Part shown: piece by piece, positions 38,275-46,718 of the stretch | Layout: every line of letters starts with the position of its first letter | Position numbering within the stretch: the stretch's first letter is position 1 | NCBI GenBank assembly: GCA_025355725.1 | Contig: JANXZC010000150.1 | Coordinates: 1-50,229 of the forward strand | Direction of reading: 5' to 3' | DNA from: Syntrophus sp. (in: bacteria) | GTDB taxonomy: Bacteria; Desulfobacterota; Syntrophia; Syntrophales; UBA8958 | Length of the DNA: 50,229 nt | Program-made: the position numbers and the translations under genes | The notes under the pieces: model-generated | Told to the model about the DNA's origin: nothing | The model's database searches: none | What the model saw: the letters and a program-made list of their open reading frames with translations, nothing else

Positions 38275-39603
38275 ATGGACTATGTTCCCCATACCCCGGC
38301 AGACGAGCAGCGGATCAGGGAGGCCATCGGGATTGCCTCCCTTGATGACCTCTTTACGGACATCCCCGCCCGTTTCCTTCTCAAAACTGCCTTGGCGCTG
38401 CCCCCCGGTGTCTCGGAAATGGAACTCGCCGATCTCATGGGAGATCTCAGCGGCAAGAATAAACTCCCGGCGATGACGCTCATGGGCGCCGGAGCATACC
38501 GGCACTGGATTCCTGCCGTGGTCGGACACATCATCTCCCGGTCGGAGTTCTACACCGCCTACACCCCCTATCAGGCCGAGATCAGCCAGGGCATCCTCCA
38601 GGCCATCTACGAGTACCAGACCATGATTGCCCGGCTGACGGGGATGCAGGTCGCCAACGCCTCCATGTACGACGGGGCCACGGCGATGGCGGAAGCGGCG
38701 GTCCTGGCCGCCAAGACCCTGAACCGCAAGCAGCTGGTCGTGGCAAAATCGGTTCATCCCGAGTTCCGCCAGGTCGTCCGAACCTACGCCTGGGCCAACG
38801 GATATGAGGTCACCGAAATTCCTTTCGCGGCGACGGGACAGTTGGACATGGATATCCTCCGCCAGGCCGTTGATAAAGACACCGCTGCGGTCCTGATCCA
38901 GAGCCCCAATTTTTTCGGCGTCATAGAAGACATCGCCCCCGTAGCGGCAGCGACCCACGAGCAAGGGGCCTTCCTCGTTTCCGGCTTTACGGAGGCAACC
39001 TCACTGGGCATTTTGAAGCCCGCCGGGGCACTGGGAGCCGATTTTGTCGTCGGCGAAGGTCAGGCCTTCGGCAATCCCCTGAATTACGGCGGCCCCTATC
39101 TGGGCATCTTTGCTAGCTCCGATAAATTCCTCAGAAAAATCCCCGGTCGTCTCGCCGGGGCTACGGTGGACAAGGAAGGAAACCGGGGCTTCGTCCTGAC
39201 CCTCCAGACCCGGGAACAGCATATCCGCAGGGAACGGGCCACCTCCAACATCTGCACTAATGAGGCCCTCTGCGCGCTGGCCGCCGCCGTCTATTTGGTC
39301 AGCCTGGGGAAAAATCTCAAGACAATTGCCGAATTGAATGTTCAAAAAGCCCAATACCTGCGCTCCCGACTGCTCGCGTTACCGGGCTTCTCACCGGCGT
39401 TTTCCGGCCCTGTATACAATGAATTCGCCGTCCACTGCCCCGATCCGGCCGCCACAAATCAAAAACTAAAGGAAGCAGGAATTATCGGCGGCTATAAACT
39501 CGGCTGTGATTATCCGGAATTTCAGGATTGCCTCCTCTTCTGCGCTACCGAGATGCTCTCAAAAGACGACATAGACAAAGTTGTAACTATTATAAGCGGA
39601 TAG
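38275..39603 (+). CDS. gcvPA: Glycine dehydrogenase (decarboxylating) subunit 1
   Basis: A 442-residue N-terminal-half subunit of split P protein. It lacks the PLP lysine, which is in GcvPB, but contributes to the active site of the heterotetramer. Family features include MGAGAYRHWIPAVVGHIISRSEFYTAYTPYQ (starting near 64) and VANASMYDGATAMAEA. The ribosome-binding site is AAGGGAT. Confidence 0.96.
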   Translation: MDYVPHTPADEQRIREAIGIASLDDLFTDIPARFLLKTALALPPGVSEMELADLMGDLSGKNKLPAMTLMGAGAYRHWIPAVVGHIISRSEFYTAYTPYQAEISQGILQAIYEYQTMIARLTGMQVANASMYDGATAMAEAAVLAAKTLNRKQLVVAKSVHPEFRQVVRTYAWANGYEVTEIPFAATGQLDMDILRQAVDKDTAAVLIQSPNFFGVIEDIAPVAAATHEQGAFLVSGFTEATSLGILKPAGALGADFVVGEGQAFGNPLNYGGPYLGIFASSDKFLRKIPGRLAGATVDKEGNRGFVLTLQTREQHIRRERATSNICTNEALCALAAAVYLVSLGKNLKTIAELNVQKAQYLRSRLLALPGFSPAFSGPVYNEFAVHCPDPAATNQKLKEAGIIGGYKLGCDYPEFQDCLLFCATEMLSKDDIDKVVTIISG

Positions 39604-39629
39604 AAAATCGGCAGGACAAGTAGTCATAT

Positions 39630-39965
39630 TTGGAGGCCCATACCATGCCCTTCGTCAATCTTGAAAACATACCGGCAAGAGAAATTGTTCCCGGGTTTAC
39701 CGCCCGGTTCGTCCATTCGGAGCACATGACCTTTTCCTACTGGCAGGTTAAAGAAGGGGCGGTTCTGCCGGAGCACAGCCACCCCCATGAGCAGGTCGCC
39801 AATCTCATCGCCGGGAAATTCGAGATGACCGTCGCGGGGGAAACGAGAACACTTGAGCCGGGAATGGTCGCCGTTATTCCCCCCAATGCCAAACACCGCG
39901 GCCGGGCCTTGACGGATTGTTCTATTCTGGATGTGTTTTATCCGATCCGCGAGGACTACCGTTAA
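39630..39965 (+). CDS. Small cupin-domain protein
   Basis: A 111-residue single cupin. The metal-binding residues are H44, H46, Q50 (LPEHSHPHEQV) and H84 (PPNAKHRG), so a divalent metal site is likely. Function unknown; small cupins of this type act as dioxygenases, isomerases or sensors. It is wedged between the two halves of the glycine decarboxylase, 26 bases after gcvPA and 23 before gcvPB, which suggests a link to glycine turnover. Confidence 0.85.
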   Translation: MEAHTMPFVNLENIPAREIVPGFTARFVHSEHMTFSYWQVKEGAVLPEHSHPHEQVANLIAGKFEMTVAGETRTLEPGMVAVIPPNAKHRGRALTDCSILDVFYPIREDYR

Positions 39966-39988
39966 CAGTTAACAAGGAGACCCAACCG

Positions 39989-41428
39989 ATGGAATTGATA
40001 TTCGAAAAGAGCAGGCCGGGCCGCAGGTCAGGCAGCATTCCCGGCAGCGATGTCCCCACCGTGCCCATTGAACAGGTCATCCCCCGGGAGCTCCTCCGCG
40101 CGGAACCGAACCTTCCCGAAGTGGCGGAGATAGACCTGATCCGTCATTATACCGCCCTGTCCCGGCGGAACTTCGGCGTCGATGTGGGCTTCTATCCCCT
40201 CGGTTCCTGTACGATGAAATACAACCCGAAGATCAACGAGGATATGGCGAAACTCCCCGGCTTCACCGGTCTCCATCCCTATGCCCCGGTGGAATTTTCC
40301 CAGGGAAATCTGCAATTGATGTATGAGCTGCGGGGGTATTTGAGCGAAATATTCGGCATGGCCGATTTTACCCTCCAACCGGCCGCCGGCGCCCACGGGG
40401 AGCTGACCGGCATGATGATCTTCAAAAAATATTTTGAAAAGAAAAGCGAAAAGCGGACCCGCCTCCTCATCCCCGACGCCGCCCACGGTACCAATCCCGC
40501 CTCCGGAGCCCTCTGCGGCTACCAGACCATCACCGTCCGCTCCAACAGCGAAGGAGGCGTGGATATCGAACATCTCGAGTCCCTGATGGGGGAGGACGTG
40601 GCGGGGCTCATGCTTACCAATCCCAACACCCTGGGGCTTTTTGAACGGCGCATCGAAAAAGTGGCGGAAATCATCCACAGTAAAGGCGGTCTCCTCTACG
40701 GCGATGGGGCCAACGCCAATGCCTTCATGGGAAAGTTCCGACCCGGCGATCTCGGATTCGACGTCATCCAGTTGAATCTCCACAAGACCTTCTCCACCCC
40801 CCACGGATGCGGCGGCCCGGGCAGCGGCCCCGTAGGCGTCGGGAAAAACCTCACAAGCTACCTTCCCATTCCCCGGGTCATCAAGACAGATGACGTCTTT
40901 GACTGGTCATACGACCACCCCGATGCCGTCGGCCGGGTCCGGACATTCTTCGGCAACTTCAACGTCATGGTCAAGGCCTACGCCTACATCCGCACCCTGG
41001 GACCGGAAGGACTGAGAAGGGCAAGCGAAATCGCCGTGTTAAACGCCAACTACATCAAAGTAAAATTGACCCCCTATTACGACCTTCCCTATGAACGCCC
41101 CTGCATGCACGAGTGCGTCTTCAACGGTTTACGCCAGGTCCGGGAGAGCGGCGTCCATACGACAGATATTGCCAAGCGCCTCCTCGATTATGGGTATCAC
41201 CCCCCGACCATCTATTTTCCCATGATCGCTCCCGAAGCGATCATGATCGAACCCAACGAAACGGAAAGCATTGAAACCCTCGATGCCTTCTGCAACGCCA
41301 TGATTCAGATCGCCGCCGAAGCGAGGGATAATCCCGAACTGGTCAAGGCGGCCCCCCTGACCACCCCCGTAAAGCGCCTCGACGACGTCAAGGCGGCCCG
41401 GGACCCCGATGTCTGCTGGAAAGGCTGA
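39989..41428 (+). CDS. gcvPB: Glycine dehydrogenase (decarboxylating) subunit 2
   Basis: A 479-residue PLP-bearing half of the P protein. The PLP lysine is K266 in LNLHKTFSTPHGCGGPG, preceded by the PLP-contacting DGANANA. It decarboxylates glycine and loads the H-protein lipoyl arm. The start is ATG 39989 with AAGGAG upstream; a longer frame from 39917 overlaps the cupin. It runs into the KamA gene. Confidence 0.96.
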   Translation: MELIFEKSRPGRRSGSIPGSDVPTVPIEQVIPRELLRAEPNLPEVAEIDLIRHYTALSRRNFGVDVGFYPLGSCTMKYNPKINEDMAKLPGFTGLHPYAPVEFSQGNLQLMYELRGYLSEIFGMADFTLQPAAGAHGELTGMMIFKKYFEKKSEKRTRLLIPDAAHGTNPASGALCGYQTITVRSNSEGGVDIEHLESLMGEDVAGLMLTNPNTLGLFERRIEKVAEIIHSKGGLLYGDGANANAFMGKFRPGDLGFDVIQLNLHKTFSTPHGCGGPGSGPVGVGKNLTSYLPIPRVIKTDDVFDWSYDHPDAVGRVRTFFGNFNVMVKAYAYIRTLGPEGLRRASEIAVLNANYIKVKLTPYYDLPYERPCMHECVFNGLRQVRESGVHTTDIAKRLLDYGYHPPTIYFPMIAPEAIMIEPNETESIETLDAFCNAMIQIAAEARDNPELVKAAPLTTPVKRLDDVKAARDPDVCWKG

Positions 41429-41432
41429 ACTT

Positions 41433-43250
41433 ATGATGAAGAATGCCATCTTTTTGTCGAAGGAAGAACTGCTGGAGAGGCTCTGGCAGGCGGACCCGCA
41501 GATCAAGAAGATCCTCCGGGATTCCAAGCATGTCGAAGAGGCGCGCCATCTCCTCTTCGATTATTTCAACCACCTGAATCGCTCCATGTTCAACATGAAG
41601 CCCGACACCTATTATTCGGACATGAACATCCTCGAGAAGCGCAACGCCCGGGAATGCATCCGGGTCTTTTCCAATACCATGCGCACGGAGAATGAACATC
41701 TGACCCAGACATCGCCCCTGCAGCTCCTTTACGACCTGGCCCATGATCCCGACCGGGCCCTGGAAAGAGCTGGCGAGGCATTTCTCTGCGAATATCTCTC
41801 TTTTTTCCGGGGTATTACGGGCAAGTCGGGAAAACACTCCAAGAGCCAGGACCTCTTCAAGATGAAAGACGGCCGGGAGGCGGCCCTCATCCGCTCCTCC
41901 CAGCTTGACGAATACGCCGCCATGATTCGCCGCTATTTCCGCCGCTATCGGACCGGTTCCGATCGCAGCGTCGTTAAACGCCGGAAAGGTTTAAAAAAAG
42001 ACATCCTGACCCATTTCCAGGCCACCGAAGAAGACTGGCATGATTACCTCTGGCACCTGAAGCACATCATCAAAAACCTGGAGACCCTGTCCGCCATTGT
42101 CAGCCTTAATAAAGACGAAATCGCCGGCCTCAAGGCGGCAAAGGAATACGGCATCCCCGTTGAGATCACCCCCTACTACCTGTCCCTCTTCAATAAGGAC
42201 GGAAAGACGGACTACGACCGCCAGATTCGGGCGCAGGTTATTCCCAGCGTCACCTACTGCCGGTCGGTCTCGGAAAGCCGGGCCAAGGGGTTCGACATGG
42301 ATTTCATGGGTGAGAAATCCACCAGCCCGATCGACGGCATTACCCGGCGCTATCCGGAAATCGTCATCCTCAAACCCTACAATGCCTGTCCGCAGATCTG
42401 CGTCTATTGCCAGCGGAACTGGGAGATCAAGAGCATCGACGACGAAGTGCAGATGAGCCGCGAGAAGATTCAGGAGGCCATTGCCTGGATCGCTGAACAC
42501 GACAGCATCACCGAGGTCCTGGTCACGGGCGGCGATCCCCTGACCCTGAAAAATGACTACCTGGACGCCCTCTTGGGGGAAATTGCCAAGATCAAGCACG
42601 TCGAGAGGATCCGTATCGGCACCCGGATCCCCGTTACCCTGCCCTTTCGGATCAATGACGGGTTTTTGCAGGTTCTCGAAAAGTATCATGAGTGGGGGAA
42701 GCGGGAAATCGCCATTGTCACTCACTTCGAGCATCCCACCGAAATGACGGCGGACGCCCTGGACTCCATCAAGAAAATCAAGAAATTGGGAATCAATGTC
42801 TATAACCAGCAGGTCTTCACATACTACAACAGCCGGAAGTTCGAGACCTGCCTGCTCCGCAAGGTCTTAAAGGTCTCCGGCGTAGACCCCTATTACACCT
42901 TCAGTACCAAGGGCAAGGATGAAACCGCCGATTTCCGGGTCCCCATCGCCCGGATCGAACAGGAGCGGGCGGAAGAGGCCAGGCTTTTACCGGGCCTGGT
43001 CCGGACGGATGAACCGGTATTCAATCTCCCCCGTCTGGGAAAGTCCCAGTTGAAGGCGTGGCAGGACCATGAAGTGATCATGATCCACCCGGACGGGCGG
43101 CGGGTTTACCGGTTTTATTCCTGGGAAGTCCGCCTGGTGACGGCCCTGGATTACCTCTACACGGACATCCCTATCTACGATTACCTCAAGCGTCTTGACG
43201 AAGACGGTGAAAACGTGGCTGATTATAGTACGATCTGGTATTATTTCTAA
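41433..43250 (+). CDS. KamA-family radical SAM enzyme with long N-terminal domain
   Basis: About 605 residues. The C-terminal 400 align in outline with lysine 2,3-aminomutase: a start of the core resembling W-H-D-Y-L-W-H-L (near 202), the cluster motif CPQICVYC (cysteines about 319, 323, 326), GGDPL, and a probable PLP lysine in PRLGKSQ (about 537). The first 200 residues are an extra helical domain of unknown role. The substrate is unknown (lysine, glutamate or other). The start at 41433 follows GGAAAGG and lies just past the gcvPB stop. The palindromic element begins at its stop codon. Confidence 0.85.
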   Translation: MMKNAIFLSKEELLERLWQADPQIKKILRDSKHVEEARHLLFDYFNHLNRSMFNMKPDTYYSDMNILEKRNARECIRVFSNTMRTENEHLTQTSPLQLLYDLAHDPDRALERAGEAFLCEYLSFFRGITGKSGKHSKSQDLFKMKDGREAALIRSSQLDEYAAMIRRYFRRYRTGSDRSVVKRRKGLKKDILTHFQATEEDWHDYLWHLKHIIKNLETLSAIVSLNKDEIAGLKAAKEYGIPVEITPYYLSLFNKDGKTDYDRQIRAQVIPSVTYCRSVSESRAKGFDMDFMGEKSTSPIDGITRRYPEIVILKPYNACPQICVYCQRNWEIKSIDDEVQMSREKIQEAIAWIAEHDSITEVLVTGGDPLTLKNDYLDALLGEIAKIKHVERIRIGTRIPVTLPFRINDGFLQVLEKYHEWGKREIAIVTHFEHPTEMTADALDSIKKIKKLGINVYNQQVFTYYNSRKFETCLLRKVLKVSGVDPYYTFSTKGKDETADFRVPIARIEQERAEEARLLPGLVRTDEPVFNLPRLGKSQLKAWQDHEVIMIHPDGRRVYRFYSWEVRLVTALDYLYTDIPIYDYLKRLDEDGENVADYSTIWYYF

Positions 43251-43373
43251 CGGCTTCGTAAAAATATCCGGATGCTGCGTTACGCGGCATCCTTCGTCAC
43301 TGCGGCGTACGACAAGTACGCCTCATTCCTCAGGATTGGCGCGCCTTGCCTGCGGATATTTTTACGAAGCCGT
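43250..43373 (+). repeat. Palindromic intergenic element, copy 3
   Basis: 124 bp with perfect 21-bp arms (43250-43270 and 43353-43373). Compared with copy 2 the arms carry a T-A pair where that has G-C, so pairing is kept. Inner hairpins are GGATGCTGCG/CGCGGCATCC and GGCGTAC/GTACGCC. The last A of the kamA TAA stop is its first base. A tail to about 43412 resembles that of copy 1 and forms the pspC leader. Confidence 0.93.
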
Positions 43374-43433
43374 CGATTATGACCATTTTTTCAACTTTTG
43401 CGAGTTCATCAATATTACCGGGGAGAAAGCGTT

Positions 43434-43628
43434 ATGGAAGAGAAACTATACCTGTCCGAAACAGATAAAAAGATCGGTGGCGTTTGCGGCGGATTGGGAG
43501 AATTCTTCAACAAGGATTCCACTTTGTTCCGCATTCTCTTTATCCTGTTGATTCTGTTTTCCTTCGGGTTTGGCCTGATCGCCTATCTGGCCATGTGGCT
43601 GGTGATTCCCAGGCGTCCGAAGTCTTAG
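43434..43628 (+). CDS. PspC-domain small membrane protein
   Basis: A 64-residue PspC-domain protein. It has the typical KKIGGVCGGLGEFFNKDSTLFRI stretch (starting near residue 12), one long hydrophobic helix (LFILLILFSFGFGLIAYLAMWLVI) and a basic end. PspC proteins help sense membrane stress, but no other psp genes are near. The start at 43434 follows GGGGAG. Confidence 0.88.
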   Translation: MEEKLYLSETDKKIGGVCGGLGEFFNKDSTLFRILFILLILFSFGFGLIAYLAMWLVIPRRPKS

Positions 43629-43661
43629 CGGCTGCGCAAATAGTTTAATAATACTGTATTT

Positions 43662-44624
43662 TTGGACAAGCCGGGAGTGACAGAAAACGAGGTCTTAGAC
43701 TTTTTGCCAATCCAACATAGTTCTATAATCAAGGGAAACTCGACCGGGGATTTCTTGAGAAAACCCGAATGGTTGAAGGTAAGGCTTCCCAATGCGCCTG
43801 ATTTCAACCGCGTCCGTGGCGTCCTGTCCCGCCACGGTCTCCATACCATTTGTCAGGAGGCCCGCTGCCCCAACATGAGCGAGTGCTTCCAGGACGGTAC
43901 GGCGACCTTTCTCATCCTGGGGAACATCTGCACCCGTAACTGCAGGTATTGCCATGTCGCCCACGGCGTCCCCGCTCCCGTCGACGCGGAGGAAGCAGGG
44001 CGCCTCGTCTTTGCCGTTAAGTCCCTTTCCCTGAAATATGTGGTCATCACGTCCGTAACCCGGGATGATCTTCCCGACGGCGGGGCCGGAGCGTTCGCCC
44101 GGTCCATCGGCGCCTTGCGGGAATCCCGGCCGGATATTCGCATTGAGGTCCTCATTCCCGATTTTCAGGGGCAAGTTGCGGCGCTTGAGGAAGTCATTGC
44201 CGCCAAGCCAGCGGTCATCAATCACAATATTGAGGCGCCCCCATCCCTCTACGCCCAATTGCGCCCCCAGGGAAACTATGAAACATCCCTGAAGATCCTG
44301 AAAAGAATCGGCAGGACGCCGACAATCATCTCCAAATCGGGATTCATGATCGGTTTCGGCGAAAACAGTGAGGATATAAGCCGCCTCCTGGAGGATCTGG
44401 CAGGGGCAGGCTGCCAGGCCGTCACGATCGGCCAGTACCTCCAGCCCACGAAAGACCACTGGCCGGTGCGAAAATACTACCACCCCGATGAATTTGCCGC
44501 CCTCAGGAAGACGGCCCTGACGATGGGTTTCCGGCACGTCGAGGCTGGGCCCCTGGTGCGGAGTTCCTACCACGCCGCATTATCAGAAGCGGAAGGCAAC
44601 GGCTGTTCCGGTAAGACAGTGTGA
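43662..44624 (+). CDS. lipA: Lipoyl synthase
   Basis: A 320-residue radical SAM enzyme that inserts two sulfurs into octanoyl groups on carrier proteins. The auxiliary cluster uses C64, C69 and C75 (CQEARCPNMSEC); the SAM cluster uses C90, C94 and C97 (CTRNCRYC). The closing VRSSYHA is present. The start is TTG at 43662. Its target here is likely the adjacent H protein. lipB or lplA is not in the window. Confidence 0.96.
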   Translation: MDKPGVTENEVLDFLPIQHSSIIKGNSTGDFLRKPEWLKVRLPNAPDFNRVRGVLSRHGLHTICQEARCPNMSECFQDGTATFLILGNICTRNCRYCHVAHGVPAPVDAEEAGRLVFAVKSLSLKYVVITSVTRDDLPDGGAGAFARSIGALRESRPDIRIEVLIPDFQGQVAALEEVIAAKPAVINHNIEAPPSLYAQLRPQGNYETSLKILKRIGRTPTIISKSGFMIGFGENSEDISRLLEDLAGAGCQAVTIGQYLQPTKDHWPVRKYYHPDEFAALRKTALTMGFRHVEAGPLVRSSYHAALSEAEGNGCSGKTV

Positions 44625-44738
44625 CGGCTTCATCAGGAAACCGTTCAAGATCAGCGAGCTTTAGCACAGTATCCGCCAGGCGATGAAATGGACCCTTTTA
44701 AAACAAGAAAAAACAACCGGTAAGAAAAAGGTAGGGAT

Positions 44739-46208
44739 ATGTCAGAAAAAACTTTCGACTTGATTGTCATCGGCGGCGGGCCCGGCGGCCACGCGGCAGC
44801 GGAAGACGCGGCCCGTTACGGAGCCCGGGTCTGCATCGTGGAGAAGGGGCAATGGGGAGGAACCTGCACCCACCGGGGCTGCGTCCCCACCAAGGCCCTC
44901 CTGGTCTGCAGCAAACACTTCGCCGAGCTGAAAAAGCTCAACCGCCTGGGAATCGCTGTCAGTGAAGCAGGTTACGATTTTAACACTATCCGGCGTCACC
45001 GGGACCAGATGGTCCGGATCGCCGCCCTGGGGGTGGAAAAGTCTCTGAAGGACGCCGGCGTGGAGATGAAGGTCGGAGAAGGAAAGATAGCGTCCCCAGG
45101 GGAAGTGGTCTGGACGGACCCGGACGGACAAAGGGAGGTTCTGAAAGCCCGCCGGATAGTCATCGCCTGGGGCTCCGAACCGGCCCTGCCCCCCTTCGCG
45201 CTGGCGCCGCACCTGGCCCCAAGCCCGCAACCATCGGCCCCCCCGGCCCCTGCCGTCACCTCCCCTCCCCCGGAAATCGCTCCTCCCCACGCCCCTTCAC
45301 GGATCTTGACCTCCGACACCTTTCTCCAACTTGCCACGCTGCCCAAGAGCATGGTGATCATCGGCGGCAGCGTCATCGGGGTTGAATTTGCGACGTTTTT
45401 AGCTGAATTGGGCGTACCGGTACAGGTAGTGGAAATCCTCCCCGTTATCCTCCCCTACGAGGAAGAAGAGGCGGCGACCCTGCTCTTGAAAGAGCTGAAC
45501 CGCATCGGCGTTAAAGTCCTGACGGCGACAAGGGTTGAGGATGTCCGGGAAGGCCCGGAGGGGGTCTCCATAACCGCCGCCAATGACGGCCAGAAAACGG
45601 AGTTGACAGCGGAATACGCCCTCCTTTGCACGGGACGGCGGCCGCGCCTGGACGAGGAAGCGCTGATAAATACGGGCATCCGCTATGACCGCCGGGGCGT
45701 CGCCGTCGATGAAAGACAGGAGACCAATATCGCCGGGATCTATGCCGTGGGGGATGTCACGGGAGGAATCATGTTGGCCCACCGGGCCATGCAGCAGGGC
45801 CGGGCTCTGGCGAGCCGCCTTTTCGGCGACGGTTCCGTTGTGTGCCGGGAAGACATCGTTCCCTCCGTCACCTATTCCCACCCCCCCGTCGCCCGGGTCG
45901 GCCTGACGGAGTTGCAGGCCAGGGAAAAGGGCTGGTCCGTGGAGATAGGGCGTACCGATTACGGGGCCAACATCATGGCCCGCACGGAACTGGCAGGCCA
46001 GGGTTTCGCCAAGTTCATCTTCCACGAAGGTAACCTCGTCGGGGCCACCATAGTCGGCGCCAGCGCCCCCGACCTCATCGCCTCCCTGAGCCTCGCCCTG
46101 ACCACAGGCGCCAGCCTGAAGACCTTGCAATCATGGATCATCCCCCACCCGACCCTGAGTGAAATTCTGAACGGGATCAGACTTACTCCCATTCCCAACC
46201 AAGGATGA
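44739..46208 (+). CDS. lpdA: Dihydrolipoyl dehydrogenase with Pro/Ala-rich insert
   Basis: A 489-residue flavoprotein that reoxidises dihydrolipoyl groups, the L protein of glycine cleavage. FAD motif GGGPGG (12-17), redox disulfide C43/C48 in GGTCTHRGCVPTK, NAD motif GGSVIGVEFA, and the catalytic HPTLSE near the end are all present. Residues about 151-187 form an unusual Pro/Ala/Ser-rich insert between the FAD and NAD domains, replacing the short loop of most homologues. It is the last gene in the block. Confidence 0.94.
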   Translation: MSEKTFDLIVIGGGPGGHAAAEDAARYGARVCIVEKGQWGGTCTHRGCVPTKALLVCSKHFAELKKLNRLGIAVSEAGYDFNTIRRHRDQMVRIAALGVEKSLKDAGVEMKVGEGKIASPGEVVWTDPDGQREVLKARRIVIAWGSEPALPPFALAPHLAPSPQPSAPPAPAVTSPPPEIAPPHAPSRILTSDTFLQLATLPKSMVIIGGSVIGVEFATFLAELGVPVQVVEILPVILPYEEEEAATLLLKELNRIGVKVLTATRVEDVREGPEGVSITAANDGQKTELTAEYALLCTGRRPRLDEEALINTGIRYDRRGVAVDERQETNIAGIYAVGDVTGGIMLAHRAMQQGRALASRLFGDGSVVCREDIVPSVTYSHPPVARVGLTELQAREKGWSVEIGRTDYGANIMARTELAGQGFAKFIFHEGNLVGATIVGASAPDLIASLSLALTTGASLKTLQSWIIPHPTLSEILNGIRLTPIPNQG

Positions 46209-46677
46209 AATATAATTGATTTGCCTCTTGACATTACCAAAAAGTAGGCGCACATTAAAGCCATCGAGATGCTGCAATGCTCGGCTTGGATTATGTCTCT
46301 GGGATATGAAGGAAATATTGATCATTTCACTGGGAGGTAAGAAGAAAGGCATCGCGAGGTTCTAGTGGTGGTGATAAACTGCCGAAAGAGCAGTTATTTT
46401 AAAAAGCTGACTACAGCTTACGAATAAGCAGGCATTGCGGCTCTCTTTGTTATTATTATAAGTTTTGAACCGTTACTGATTCACCCAAGCTCTTTGAAAG
46501 ATGTACCGCAAGAAAATTTAACAAGCGGGATACTGCGATGCACGTAATGAGTCTATTCTACTGGATGTTAACGAAAAAGAAAACACAGGATCTTCGTGGT
46601 GATTGTCACCCTTAAAAGACCAAGAATTCAATGAAGGACTCCAGTTAAAAGGCAAGACGGCATAGGCGGATCTCGTT
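46209..46677 (+). other. 470-base gap after lpdA; possible untranslated RNA
   Basis: No supported protein. A perfect -35-like TTGACA lies at 46228-46233, but the matching -10 (CACATT) is poor. The gap ends in a strong plus-strand terminator. It is either a long lpdA 3' end, a small RNA gene, or a degraded gene. Confidence 0.3.
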
Positions 46678-46718
46678 AGCCCCTCGTAGATTTTTACTTT
46701 TACGAGGGGCTTTTTTTA
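46678..46718 (+). terminator. Strong plus-strand intrinsic terminator
   Basis: Perfect 10-bp stem GCCCCTCGTA (46679-46688) with TACGAGGGGC (46701-46710), then seven T. On the minus strand no T-run follows, so it does not serve the convergent ligase gene well. Confidence 0.88.

Noticed and set aside
44630-44665. Fourth copy of the palindromic element (TGACGGCTTC after lipA)
   Set aside because: Only about ten bases match; no complementary arm or inner hairpin follows.
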